Shown piece after piece: positions 1 through 11,300 of a stretch of DNA of 64,000 bases. Source of the DNA: Diphasiastrum complanatum (taxonomy: Eukaryota > Streptophyta > Lycopodiopsida > Lycopodiales > Lycopodiaceae); assembly GCA_029204225.1 (NCBI GenBank), contig CM055095.1:78129488-78193487 (forward strand). Reading direction: 5' to 3'. The notes under the pieces are model-generated. The model ran no database searches and was not told the DNA's origin. It saw nothing but the letters and a program-made list of their open reading frames with translations. The position numbers and the translations under genes were made by a program. How positions within the stretch are numbered: position 1 is the first letter of the stretch; every line of letters begins with the position of its first letter.

Positions 1-150
1 TTGGAGAGCCAAAGCATTGTCATTTGCTAATCTCTCATGCTATTGCTATTGTTGTGTTTTCCATTTGCTTTCTATTTTCATGTTCTTGTTTTGATTAGTT
101 ATGGTTTCTCCATTAGCATGCATATTGAGCATTTGAGTTAACTTCCCACT

Positions 151-240
<90 letters not shown>

Positions 241-633
241 CCTTGCCTCTCTCTCTTTTTCTTCTCTTCTTCTCTTCTCCTTTCATCCTAAATCATGATG
301 TATGTTTGTGGTTAGAATTAGGGGGGGTAGTGCTAAAGGGGAGTAGTGTTAAAGGTGATAGAATTAAGGGAAAATTAGGAAGCAACTAAAAGTTGACGAA
401 ACAAAACATTTCTAATTACAAAGCCTTGCTAGGTTTCAGCCCTTAGCCCGACGAAGACATTCGCGAACTCGAAGATCTGGAGACATGAAGCACGAAAACT
501 TTCGTGAACACGAAAGTCAAAGGAAACGAGACGAACGGTTCGCGAACATGAAAGTCAAAGCAGACGAAGACGAACAGTTCGCGAACACTAAAGATTCACG
601 AACGAGAATCTTTTGCGGTCCAGTACGGGAGAA
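1..633. other. Gene-free flank, probably the 5' part of a gypsy LTR
   Basis: No convincing gene is present. The first 150 bases are unremarkable AT-rich DNA, then comes a (CT)n tract. From about 347 to 633 the sequence is rich in short repeats of the type TTCGCGAAC and CGAAAGTC and runs directly into the LTR-like sequence of the duplicated unit that starts at about 634. I infer that the upstream part of the gypsy LTR lies here, but no second full LTR is available to fix its first base. The 85-codon open frame at 485-742 is a by-product of these repeats. Confidence 0.4.
155..238. repeat. (CT)n microsatellite, about 84 bp
   Basis: An uninterrupted run of CT dinucleotides. It is one of three long CT/GA tracts in the window; the others are in intron 1 of the EEP gene and near 61.1 kb. 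Confidence 0.97.
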
Positions 634-1308
634 GGCAAATGACCAAAATAAAACCTACGACGGAAACAGAACCTTATCCTGCCTGCACGTTCCAAAGAGT
701 ACCAGCAAGATCATGCAAGTACCCAGAAGTATAGATATATGATCTGATGGTATAACGTCAGCAGATACATTTTAGGTCATGGCTAGTCTACCACTCTTGT
801 AATTCCCTGATTAGTTGTAGATGCTTAATCACTCTAATTTCAGATTTACATAGAGCGACCATACTTACTGGATGATACTTGACATATAGGTCAACAGAAT
901 ACACATACAGTGTAATAAAGTAGTCTGATGCTAGTAAGCAATCAAGAAAAAATACAGACAACAAGTCCGTCTGTGTGCAAGACGAGCTCTGTAATCAGGA
1001 TCCTGTTGGGGGGTTTGCGGATCTCAAGGCAACCCTAACCCTAGTTAATAAGTGAGAGGAATTTGGCACCCTCAGTGTGTAAGTCCAACCCGATGATCAC
1101 AGATTTATTTGATTGATTAGTAAAAGTTAATAAAAGGACTTTAGGCCTTTTTGCGGGACTTTTAATGTCATAGGGCCTAGACGTCAAGTTAGTGAATAAA
1201 GTTGGGTTTTCCTCCAATTTTGATGGTTCCCACACTTTTTGAAGTTTAGATAAAAAGAGAGGCAAGACTGGATCAATAGGATTTAGAGGCCAGGGTCGTC
1301 CTCTCTAC

Positions 1309-1365
1309 TATAAGAAGGGACCAATTCGAGTTGCTCCTCATGTTCATTTTCTCATTTCAATAAAA
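1309..1365 (+). promoter_or_regulatory. LTR promoter and polyadenylation signals (copy A)
   Basis: A TATAAG box at 1309-1314 is followed about 50 bases later by AATAAAA at 1359-1365, the usual order in a plant LTR. The same pair occurs 2,568 bases downstream in copy B (about 3877-3933). Transcription start would be expected between them; this is inferred from spacing only. Confidence 0.5.
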
Positions 1366-1727
1366 CAGATTGGTTCTCTTCAGAAATGGATTGATGATTG
1401 TCCTTGCTCTCTATCTTTTTTCCTCCATCTCTCATGCTTATTTGGATTTTGCTAATTGTTGGATCTGAGTGTTATTGGGATTGTATGTTATTATACTTTT
1501 TATGAGAGAGAAAGAGTAAGCTATCTCTGTTGTGGATGTGTAGTGTTAAAGAGTAGGGTTAATGGATGTAGAGATAGATGTGAATCCTCCATTCATGTTG
1601 AGATCTGAACTACACTATCGCTCTCATGGGAACGAACCTATGCGTGACAACTAACTCCATCTCTTTGATGCTAGATTGACTAGATCTTGGATTCAGGTTA
1701 GGCAAGGAAAGAAACCCACTCCAATTT

Positions 1728-1745
1728 TGGCACTGTTGCCGGGGA
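1728..1745 (+). other. Primer binding site, tRNA-Asp type (copy A)
   Basis: TGGCACTGTTGCCGGGGA matches the plant tRNA-Asp complement TGGCGCCGTTGCCGGGGA at 16 of 18 positions. This primer is typical of Athila/Tat-type Ty3/gypsy elements. It marks the 3' limit of the LTR, a few bases upstream. Confidence 0.8.
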
Positions 1746-2649
1746 GCTACGCCAATTTTTTAGTTTGCAGCATGATTGTTGGATGGTTAGCTTGCATTAG
1801 GCATCTTGTCGTGGCATGAATAGTGTTAGATCTACATTTTAGAGTTAGTTTAGGATTGATTTTGCTTGATTTGAGTGGATTGGCTTGTTTAAAATCTAAT
1901 CTGATTAATAAACAGGGAAAGCTATTCAGATCACCAATCTTAAGATCCATCTGAATCTGAGATATCAGAGAAAATAATAAAAATCGATCAAATCTGTCAG
2001 ATTTGGTCAAAAAAGAGACAAAAAGCGTTATCAGAGCTGATAACTTTCTATCCTCTTTTAGGAAACCTTTGCCGAGTTGCAGACACCTTTGGTTTTGTTT
2101 ACAAAACCTTCAGTTTGAAGGGCAAAGATTAATTCCTAGCAGATTTTCATAAACATCAGAAAAATCTTCAAAAAACATTAAGAAATTGTCAAAACCCTAA
2201 AAATATAAAAAAAGAACCTTCGCCCGATTCACTGTGCTTAGGCGTGATTTAGATCTATCTACTACCAGGTCGGCGAAAAATAATACCAAACATAGAAAGG
2301 TTTTCAGAGGACATATTGTCATATTTTTGCCAAAAAGTCACTTTTTTGCAAAAATACTAGTATCACTCTTGAACCTTTGCCAGAACCTTCGTCAAGATTC
2401 CAGAACATTTTATTTATAGTAAAATACTATTTTTGAGTTCGGCGAAGATTCTTCTTGATCAAATCATAGAAATTCTTGAATTTTACCCTCGCCAGACTAC
2501 AAAAACTATAATTTCTTGTGTCAGAAACCTTTGTCCAATTTTCCATAGTTGTATCTGTGTTAGTTCTTGCACCTGAGAGGTCGGCGAAGGTTATTTTACT
2601 AGAAATTGTCAGAAAAGTATTCAGAGAATTTTTTCTTCAAAATAGCACT

Positions 2650-2726
2650 GATGAACCTTCGCCAAGACAACCTTCGCCTAGTGAACCTTCGCCGAGACAA
2701 CCTTCGCCTAGTGAACCTTCGCCAGT
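2650..2726 (+). repeat. Leader minisatellite with AACCTTCGCC core
   Basis: The leader holds alternating blocks GAACCTTCGCC and ACAACCTTCGCC, which in one frame read as Pro/Ser repeats (EPSPRQPSPS). The equivalent array at about 5216-5290 in copy B is slightly shorter and altered, so the array is length-variable between copies. The core CCTTCGCC also appears singly elsewhere in the leader. Confidence 0.75.
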
Positions 2727-2975
2727 CCTATTTTTAGTTTTCGATTTTCTAGATCAAGTCTCTGTCAAAATTGGGATCAAATCTGATATGTCTTGATCTG
2801 GATTCTGAGAGATTTATCATTTTGAGAAGTATCGATTGATCGAATTTTGAAAAGTCTTTCATCATATATAATCAGATTCTTTAAAAATGAAATAGATCTA
2901 GTAGATCTAATATGAGAAAGTTTTTTGAAAAATCTAGATCCAATTTCATTATCTATTTGATCTAAATTTGTGAAG

Positions 2976-3302
2976 ATGGTTGCCTCTGGAGCTGCTCCTG
3001 GAGGTGCTCCACATGAAGTCAATCCAATTATTGTTAGAAGAGCACCCCGATCGGATCTACCCAAATATAATGGATTAACAGATCTAGTTAGATTTCTTCA
3101 GATCTATGCTGAATCCTGTGAAGTCTATGGTGAGGTTTATCCTCAAGATAAACTTAAGCTGTTTCCTATGGCCTTAACATGTGCAACACAAGATTGGTAC
3201 TGGCAAAGGACCAAAATGAAACCTACGACGGAAACAGAACCTTCTCCTGCCTGCACGTTCCAAAGAGTACCAGCAAGATCATGCAAGTACCCAGAAGTAT
3301 AG
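2976..3302 (+). pseudogene. Gypsy gag 5' fragment fused to LTR sequence (copy A)
   Basis: The ATG at 2976 opens a frame beginning MVASGAAPGGAPHEV. It continues through the start of a retrotransposon gag domain (key stretch LPKYNGLTDLVRFLQIY) to the W-Y at the duplication breakpoint near 3201. It then reads about 30 codons of LTR sequence before a stop. The product would be a truncated gag start with an artificial tail. The fragment is identical in design to copy B at 5542 and has no independent function that I can support. Confidence 0.75.
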
Positions 3303-5767
3303 ATATATGATCTGATGGTATGATGTCAGCAAATACATTTTAGGTCGTGGCTAATCTACCACTCTTGTAATTCCCTGATTAGTTGTAGATGCTTAATCAC
3401 TCTGATTTCAGATTTACATAGAGCGACCATACTTACTGGATGATACTTGACATATAGGTCAACAGAATACACATACAGTGTAATGAAGTAGTCTGATGTT
3501 AGTAAGCAATCAAGAAAAAATACAGACAACAAGTCCGTCTGTGTGCAAGACGAGCTCTGTAATCAGGATCCTGTTGGGGGGTTTGCGGATCTCAAGGCAA
3601 CCCTAACCCTAGTTAATAAGTGAGAGGAATTTGGCACCCTCAGTGTGTAAGTCCAACCCGATGATCACAGATTTATTTGATTGATTAGTAAAAGTTAATA
3701 AAAGGACTTTAGGCCTTTTTGCGGGACTTTTAATGTCGTAGGGCCTAGACGTCAAGTTAGTGAATAAAGTTGGGTTTTCCTCCAATTTTGATGGTTCCCA
3801 CACTTTTTGAAGTTTAGATAAAAAGAGAGGCAAGATTGGATCAATAGGATTTAGAGGCCAGGGTCGTCCTCTCTACTATAAGAAGGGACCAATTCGAGTT
3901 GCTCCTCATGTTCATTTTCTCATTTCAATAAAGCAGATTGGTTCTCTTCAGAAATGGATTGATGAATGTCCTTGCTCTCTATCTTTTTTCCTCCATCTCT
4001 CATGCTTATTTGGATTTTGCTAATTGTTGGATCTGAGTGTTATTGGGATTGTATGTTATTATACTTTTTATGAGAGAGAAAGAGTAAGCTATCTCTGTTG
4101 TGGATGTGTAGTGTTAAAGAGTAGGGTTAATGGATGTAGAGATAGATGTGAATCCTCCATTCATGTTGAGATCTGAACTACACTATCGCTCTCATGGGAA
4201 CGAACCTATGCGTGACAACTAACTCCATCTCTTTGATGCTAGATTGACTAGATCTTGGATTCAGGTTAGGCAAGGAAAGAAACCCACTCCAATTTTGGCA
4301 CTGTTGCCGGGGAGCTACGCCAATTTTTTAGTTTGCAGCATGATTGTTGGATGGTTAGCTTGCATTAGGCATCTTGTCGTGGCATGAATAGTGTTAGATC
4401 TGCATTTTAGAGTTAGTTTAGGATTGATTTTGCTTGATTTGAGTGGATTGGCTTGTTTAAAATCTAATCTGATTAATAAACAGGGAAAGCTATTCAGATC
4501 ACCAATCTTAAGATCCATCTGAATCTGAGATATCAGAGAAAATAATAAAAATCGATCAAATCTGTCAGATTTGGTCAAAAAAGAGACAAAAAGCGTTATC
4601 AGAGCTGATAACTTTCTATCCTCTTTTAGGAAACCTTTGCCGAGTTGCAGACACCTTTGGTTTTGTTTACAAAACCTTCAGTTTGAAGGGCAAAGATTAA
4701 TTCCTAGCAGATTTTCATAAACATCAGAAAAATCTTCAAAAAACATTAAGAAATTGTCAAAACCCTAAAAATATAAAAAAAGAACCTTCGCCCGATTCAC
4801 TGTGCTTAGGCGTGATTCAGATCTATCTACTACCAGGTCGGCGAAAAATAATACCAAACATAGAAAGGTTTTCAGAGGACATATTGTCATATTTTTGCCA
4901 AAAAGTCACTTTTTTGCAAAAATACTAGTATCACTCTTGAACCTTTGCCAGAACCTTCGTCGAGATTCCAGAACATTTTATTTATAGCAAAATACTATTT
5001 TTGAGTTCGGCGAAGATTCTTCTTGATCAAATCATAGAAATTCTTGAATTTTACCCTCGCCCGACTACAAAAACTATAATTTCTTGTGTCAGAAACCTTC
5101 GCCCAATTTTCCATAGTTGTATCTGTGTTAGTTCTTGCACCTGAGAGGTCGGCGAAGGTTATTTTACTAGAAATTGTCAGAAAAGTATTCATAGAATTTT
5201 TTCTTCAAAATAGCACTGATGAACCTTCTCCAAGAAATTCGCCTAGTGAACCTTCGCCGAGACAACCTTCGCCTAGTGAACCTTCGCTAGTCCTATTTTT
5301 AGTTTTCGATTTTCCAGATCAAGTCTCTGTCAAAACCTGGATCAAATCTGATATGTCTTGATATGGATTCTGAGAGATTTATCATTTTTAAGAAGTATCG
5401 ATTGATCGAATTTTGAAAAGTCTTTCATCATATATAATCAGATTCTTGAAAAATGAAATAGATCTAGTAGATCTAATCTGAGAAAGTTTTTTGAAAAATC
5501 CAGATCCAATTTCATTATCTATTTGATCTAAATTTGTGAAGATGGTTGCCCCTGGAGCTGCTCCTGGAGGCGCTCCACATGAAGTCAATCCAATTATTGT
5601 TAGAAGAGCACCCCGATTGGATCTACCCAAATATAATGGATTAACAGATCTAGTTAGATTTCTTCAGATCTATGCTGAATCCTGTGAAGTCTATGGTGAG
5701 GTTTATCCTCAAGATAAACTTAAGCTGTTTCCTATGGCCTTAACATGTGCAGCACAAGATTGGTACT
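3202..5767 (+). repeat. Tandem unit copy B: gypsy LTR part, PBS, leader and gag start
   Basis: Second copy of the 2.57-kb unit. It differs from copy A at scattered single bases and by a small deletion in the leader minisatellite. Unlike copy A it runs on into the rest of gag, so it represents the original junction. The high identity implies a recent duplication or conversion between the copies. Confidence 0.9.
4296..4313 (+). other. Primer binding site, tRNA-Asp type (copy B)
   Basis: Same 18 bases as in copy A, exactly 2,568 bases downstream. Two primer sites in the same orientation with no pol between them confirm the partial tandem duplication. Confidence 0.8.
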
Positions 5768-6368
5768 ATAATCAAGATGAAACTGAACGTACAGATTGGG
5801 AAGTTGTTAAGCAGTCCTGATTACACGGTTCAAACCACGAAAGTTTATGGAAGACCCTTTCCTACTTTTAAGTAAAATTAAAATGGGAAAGCGGGAAATG
5901 GTTCGAGATTACATTGAATTGGTGAAACGTCTTAGATCTGAATGCAAACCTGAGCTGATTAACAAAAATGCTATGATTATGTGGTTTTTGTCAGGTCTAC
6001 CTAAACAGATCAGACGTGAGTTGAAACGCCATAATGAGTATGCATTCTTGCAAAATGCTATGGATGATCCAATTCGGCAGGAGGATGAAGATTCAGATGA
6101 GGAGCCAAATATCAGTATGTTGCCTTATACAGCAAGGCAGACTACTACGACATCGACCACTATTGCATCAACGAATGCCAATGCTACTACAGAAATGATG
6201 CTCAATGAGTTCGAGAAACTTGGGAAGAACCAGCAGAAACAAATGGAAAAGTTGCAATTGCAATTTGATGAGAAGACCAAAGCATACCTAAAGCACATCA
6301 TGAACCAAAAGAACATATGCCGGAATCTAAAGAGGTTTACGATGGCCCAGCAAGGACGCAGCCAATAA
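5542..6368 (+). pseudogene. Gypsy gag, interrupted (copy B)
   Basis: The gag start (5542-5820) ends at a TGA after VVKQS. Gag resumes in a second frame at 5847-6368 with typical retrotransposon-gag helices (KMGKREMVRDYIELVKRLR, then MWFLSGLPKQIRRELK). An acidic, then Thr-rich and Gln/Lys-rich tail follows. The family role is to form the virus-like particle and package element RNA. A stop and frame change between the halves make it non-functional. No zinc knuckle or protease is seen before pol, so an internal deletion is likely. Confidence 0.8.
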
Positions 6369-6667
6369 ATCTTGCCGAACCAGGAGAACCAGAAAATATA
6401 GTACAAGTTGGATCACAACTTACTCCTGAACAATATCAAGCACTCCGATTGTTACTTATTAAGTATCAAGATTGCTTTGCATGGACTTATCAAGATTTGA
6501 AGGGTATTCCGACATCAGTGATTGAACATACCATACCTTTAGTAAATGATGTAGTTCCAAAGGTTACAAAGTTCTATCGCTATAATCCTAATGTGGCGGA
6601 CCTGATAAAGAAAGAACTTCAGAGATTGCTTGATGCCGATTTCATAACTTTCGTATCTATTTTGTAA
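6317..6667 (+). pseudogene. Gypsy pol fragment, start of reverse transcriptase
   Basis: Recognisable pre-RT motifs are LRLLLIKYQDCFAWTYQDL, then IPTSVIEHTIPL, then KELQRLLDADFI, which is the standard opening of the gypsy RT. The frame ends at 6667 before the catalytic palm. It overlaps the end of the gag frame, so protease is missing or deleted. No 3' LTR is found downstream; the element is truncated here. Confidence 0.85.
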
Positions 6668-7775
6668 GTCATTTGCTTATAAGCTCAATTTGACTTTAAT
6701 GGCATTCAATTTTTTGGTTTAATAGTTTTACATTATTCAATTTATGTATCTATTTATCAAAATTCTAATCACAATTTTATTGGTTTATTCAAAAATCGGT
6801 AGTAAGATGGTCTCCCACCTAAGATGAGTATGAGTATGCATATCCAATAGACAATTCCTCTTGGAGTTATTGGAGAGGCAAAGAGTTAGGCTCTATTGGC
6901 GTGGTTTTAAAATAAGGTGTTGGAACAAATTTGAACTTTATTACATTCTTGCAGTCTCTCACTCTCACCACATTTTTCTCTCTCTTCATAAACTAGATTT
7001 AGTTATATTTTTTATTTTTGATACATACACATATGATAATAATTTTGTATAGACTATTAAATATTTTTGAGTTTGGAATACTTTTTTTTACCTATTAATA
7101 TTTAAACATTTAGTCTCTCATACTTAATTTAATTGCACAAAATTTAACTCTAATGTTTAGAAATTTCAATCGGCATCAAAGTGTTTTTTGCTCGCGAACT
7201 TCATCAAAAGTGGTGAAAAGACTCATGGGACTGAATGGAGTTCCATTTTAGGACTGAAAGGAGCCAGTATATGGCTCCATTCTACCTTTTTTTAAAAATT
7301 TGTGGCACATCATAATATACCTTAGAGCAACACAAATACGGACCTTGGAATAACCATAGATATGGATATGGAATAACCATATGTATGGACCTCAAAATAA
7401 ATCGAGTTTTTGTGCCTTTACTCCAAAAATGCCCAATGGCGACAAAGAACATGTGCCACTGTATATTATGAGGTCACAATTCTAACGAAGATAAGAAGAG
7501 AAATACTAATGTAAATCGTTTATTTTTTTTCGTCTTTGAGAAAACCTCAATATTTACCTCGAAAAGAATAAAAAATGTTGTAGTGCAATCTTTTATTAGA
7601 GATGTATCTGAAATACGAAGGTATATTATACTGTAGTAGCAATAGTTCATGCGTGATTTAGCTCAAGCTTCAATCTTCCTCCACCTCAATACAAGTCAGA
7701 AGTTGATATGAAGCTTGTGAGAGTATTGTGTCGTTTTTTTTCAAAAACCCTAGCATGTGGCTTAAGCAGTTGTTA
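6668..7775. other. Intergenic, AT-rich, no gene seen
   Basis: Between the truncated gypsy element and the EEP gene no coding signal is convincing. A short imperfect direct repeat (GGAATAACCATA- type, about 22 bases) is at 7346-7388. Promoter elements of the gene may extend into the right half. Confidence 0.6.
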
Positions 7776-7976
7776 GGTGGAGTCCATTAATGTTTGACAA
7801 ATAAAATGTTGGCATTAGATTTGTCCCATAAGCAAATCTTGAAAGCAGGCAACATAAACATGTAAATCAAAGCAGTGGTGGAGTCCATTAATGTTTGACA
7901 AATAACATGCTGGCATTAGATTTGTCCCATAAGCAAATCTGGAAAGCAGGCCCCATAAACATGTAAATCAAAGCTA
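7776..7976. repeat. Two tandem copies of a 101-bp unit upstream of the EEP gene
   Basis: GGTGGAGTCCATTAATG begins at 7776 and again at 7877. The two ~100-bp copies differ at about six to eight positions. The second copy ends roughly 165 bases before the start codon of the EEP gene, so the duplicated block lies in its likely promoter or 5' UTR zone. Confidence 0.9.
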
Positions 7977-8142
7977 CTGCTTTCAAATTCAAGGAACATG
8001 TCCTTCAGTTCTATTTTCTTTGCAGCCAGAATCTACCCAGACTACTACAAACATTTAATTATTTGATTTTAGGATTACGATCCTGCTGACACATAAAGGA
8101 GAGGGGAGAGAGACGAGAGACGAGAGAGAAGGGCAATCATCA

Positions 8143-8276
8143 ATGGAGGAGGAGGAGCAGGAGTACATGAGGAGGAGGAGTTTGCATAAGATGTCCTCCG
8201 TCTTAAGGATGCTGCAATGGAACACGCTCGCCGATGGGCTTGCGCAACACGGAGATTTTGCCAAAGTCACTCTCTC

Positions 8277-8333
<57 letters not shown>

Positions 8334-11300
8334 AGAACCTTATGCATAATAGATTACATGAATTCTACTTTGCAGATTGAATGCTGATGGTGCAGAGGTA
8401 AGAAAGTGGATCCCCATTTGTGTTTTTGAAGTCAGCAATTTGCTCTGCGTGTATGCATCAAATTGAGTGCATTTAGATTGACAAAATTGCAGGTGGATTC
8501 TAACATTCTGGAATGGGCCTCGCGAGCTCCAGTTCTGCTCGAGGAAATCCGGAAAACTGAAGCACATGTGATTTGCCTGCAAGAAGTCAATCATTTTGGT
8601 AGGACAACTGTCTGCATTTGCTCTATGTTCCTCTTCATTCATGAGAAATGTTTCAGATGCGAATAAAAGCATGCGAGTTTTTAATTGTGTTGCTGTGGAT
8701 GCACCAATTTGGGTAATCTGATTGAGAAGATTATGGCTGTCACAAGCCGGTTTGAATCTAGCAGATTTGAATCACCATTTAAATTTTTTCAGACCATTTT
8801 TGGAGTTTCAATCTGCCTACTGCAAAAGGATTCGAGAAAAGCCTAATTTATTTCTCAAAATTTCAAAATGAAAATTCTCACAAAAATAAGTTCTATAGTT
8901 AAACGATTGGATTTGTGAATTACGTTGAATCACTTGAAATCTCCTATATGGTGCTATTAGAGCAATTCTTTGTTGTTATGATGCATTTTAGGTCATAGTC
9001 GTATCCGACACAGACTGGGCCTACTTATTCTTGACTGCAGATGACTTCTTCATTCCTCACCTAGAGGAGTATGGTTATGCGGGAGTATTTCATGGCAAAC
9101 CCTTTTCTCCAGCATTGGTAAGTCCTTCATTGTGGAAGGCAGCTTTCTTGTTTTTGTCACCATTTCTAGGCTTTATGCATCCAAATTTTGACAGCCTTAG
9201 TTGCATAGGATAGCTGCACTAACCCTAAACCACTTGAGAAATTGCTTAAGAGCCTTATTTGTGGGATCTTGCTTGCTGGTTCAACAATGAGCAGAAATAC
9301 GGGTGTGCTAGGGATGGATGTGCACTATTTTTCCGACAATCAAGGCTTCAGCTGCTAGGTATGCCCTTTTAACATAGTGTAAAATGGTACACATTCTGAA
9401 AATAGGATGTTTTTTAGCTACTAGTATGTTGTATCTCTTTGTGCTTCACAAAGTCTTTCAAAGCTGCAGCTTCTCTGATTTGATTCATGACATTGCTATC
9501 AGCCTCTCTTACTAATATCTGATGATCTGAACACTACCTATTGTTGACTATTTGTTGTTGTAGATTGATGTGGTTAATTATCTATTCCAATTCATAATAT
9601 TCACAAAAAATTAATAAGAAGTAACTTGCCTCATTTCTTTGATTGCAAGGAATATATATCTTGTGCCATGACATCAGTATTAAAATGTGTAACAAACGGT
9701 TGGAAGTTTGAGAGACGTCTGTTGAATTTGCAAAGCAAAGAACAAAGAATAGTTTAGATAATGACTTATTAACATGAACACATATCCTCGTTAAGTAGGA
9801 GATTTTGACCTTTGTGATCCTAATTTTTTTGTTGTTGCCTTCTTCAAGCTCATTAAAACATAGTGCACACAAAGGATTTTGTCGCATTTTATGTGGATAT
9901 TTGTTTGGAATTGGTTTGATACAAAATGTCATTATTTGTAGTTAGCTTCCTTGCATTCCATGTAGAATGTTTGTGGACACTAAGGTTGTAGGTGAAGGAT
10001 GATGGCTAGGGTTACTATAGGAAATGAAGATGAAAGTATTTCGCAATGACCTTACATTGGTATAGCACAATAGCGAGATGATTTGTAGAAGAACAATTGA
10101 TGGCTATAAATACAGGTCAAACTTTATCGATATTTGAAAGTATGAGTTCAAAAGAATCTTACAAAGTTTGTTGTCAAGAGCCAATGTAAATGCACAATAT
10201 CTTGAGCCTCTGAGGGACGAGAAAAATCCTGAGAGGATGCTTTCACCACCTATCTGATTTTAGAATGAATTCCAAAGAAGATATAGATCATAATCTCATA
10301 AAGGGGCAACAATGGAGGAAATTCTACTTAGTACCCTAACACAAATACTTGATACCCACATTGGAAGATTTTATCATCATGAAATTCAACACATTCAAGA
10401 GATGACACGAGAGAACAAGATAGAAATATAAAACCACCTTTATTGAAGTTGTGATAAGAGGTTGTAGGAAAAATAGTAATTATTCTTCCACAGAGAACAC
10501 GATGAAAGTTTGAATAAATCAAACTAATATCAGTGTCTTCAGTCGAGTCTGTATCTGATCTATTTACTAATAAAACAGTATTTGCTTTGATTGAATATGT
10601 GTGCAGAAATAATATGCGGAATTAAGAGACAACTTAAGACAATTTTAGACAAACAGAAACTATTGATCAAAAACGAATTCTTAAGTTTGAATCAGTATAC
10701 ATCTCTTGTTGTCTTATCTCGCTGTTGTGTCTCTGATTGAGTGAGTTACAACGAGTAGTGCACATGTATATATTTTGCTACAGGACAGGTCTTTTGGCCT
10801 TTTATTTATAGGTCTTTTGGCCTTTTAATTCTTTAACAATAGATATCTAAGTGAAGATACAACTTACCACCTTCAAAGTCTCTCACGATCTGCAAGCCTA
10901 GATAGATTTTAGCTTCTCCTAGGTCAGCGATCTCAAATATTTCAGAAATGTCTCTTTTGACATCTGAAATTAACTTATCTCTTCTTGAGAAGATAAGTGT
11001 GTCATCAACATAGACAACTAGAATGATTATTTCATTTTGGACATGCTTGATATAGACATTTGACTCAGAAAAAAGAGGTGTGAAGCCTAAGGAACGTAGT
11101 GCTTCGTCCTTCTCTCTATACCATTGTCTGGCTGCTTGTTTCAGACCATAAATGCTTTTATTCATGTGACATCCGTATTCAGGATATTCTTGGCTTACAA
11201 AACCAAGTGGTTGGTCCATGAATAAATCTTCTTCCAATTCTGCGTGCAAGAAAGCAGTTTTCTCATCCACAATATGGATTTTCAGATCACGAGCCACTGC

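Larger units (their letters stand above)
634..3201 (+). repeat. Tandem unit copy A: gypsy LTR part, PBS, leader and gag start
   Basis: This 2,568-bp segment is repeated head-to-tail by the next one with very few differences. Corresponding landmarks (PBS, leader, gag ATG) are 2,566-2,568 bases apart. Copy A contains the downstream part of an LTR, a tRNA-Asp primer binding site, a ~1.2-kb leader and the first ~75 codons of gag. At 3201/3202 the gag sequence jumps back into LTR sequence, with only a few bases of shared sequence (GGCAAA) at the join. This is a duplication of part of one element rather than two independent insertions, because both breakpoints lie inside the element. Confidence 0.9.

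Noticed and set aside
8143-8349. Open frame running from the EEP start codon through the (CT)n tract (Leu-Ser repeats).
   Set aside because: The tail is translated microsatellite; the coding part ends at 8265 where the intron starts.
8376-8397. A 22-base mini-exon between exons 1 and 2 of the EEP gene (reading LNADGAE in one frame).
   Set aside because: It has AG before and GT after it, but joining it to the GT donor at 8266 breaks the frame; skipping it gives a perfect in-frame join with family-like spacing.
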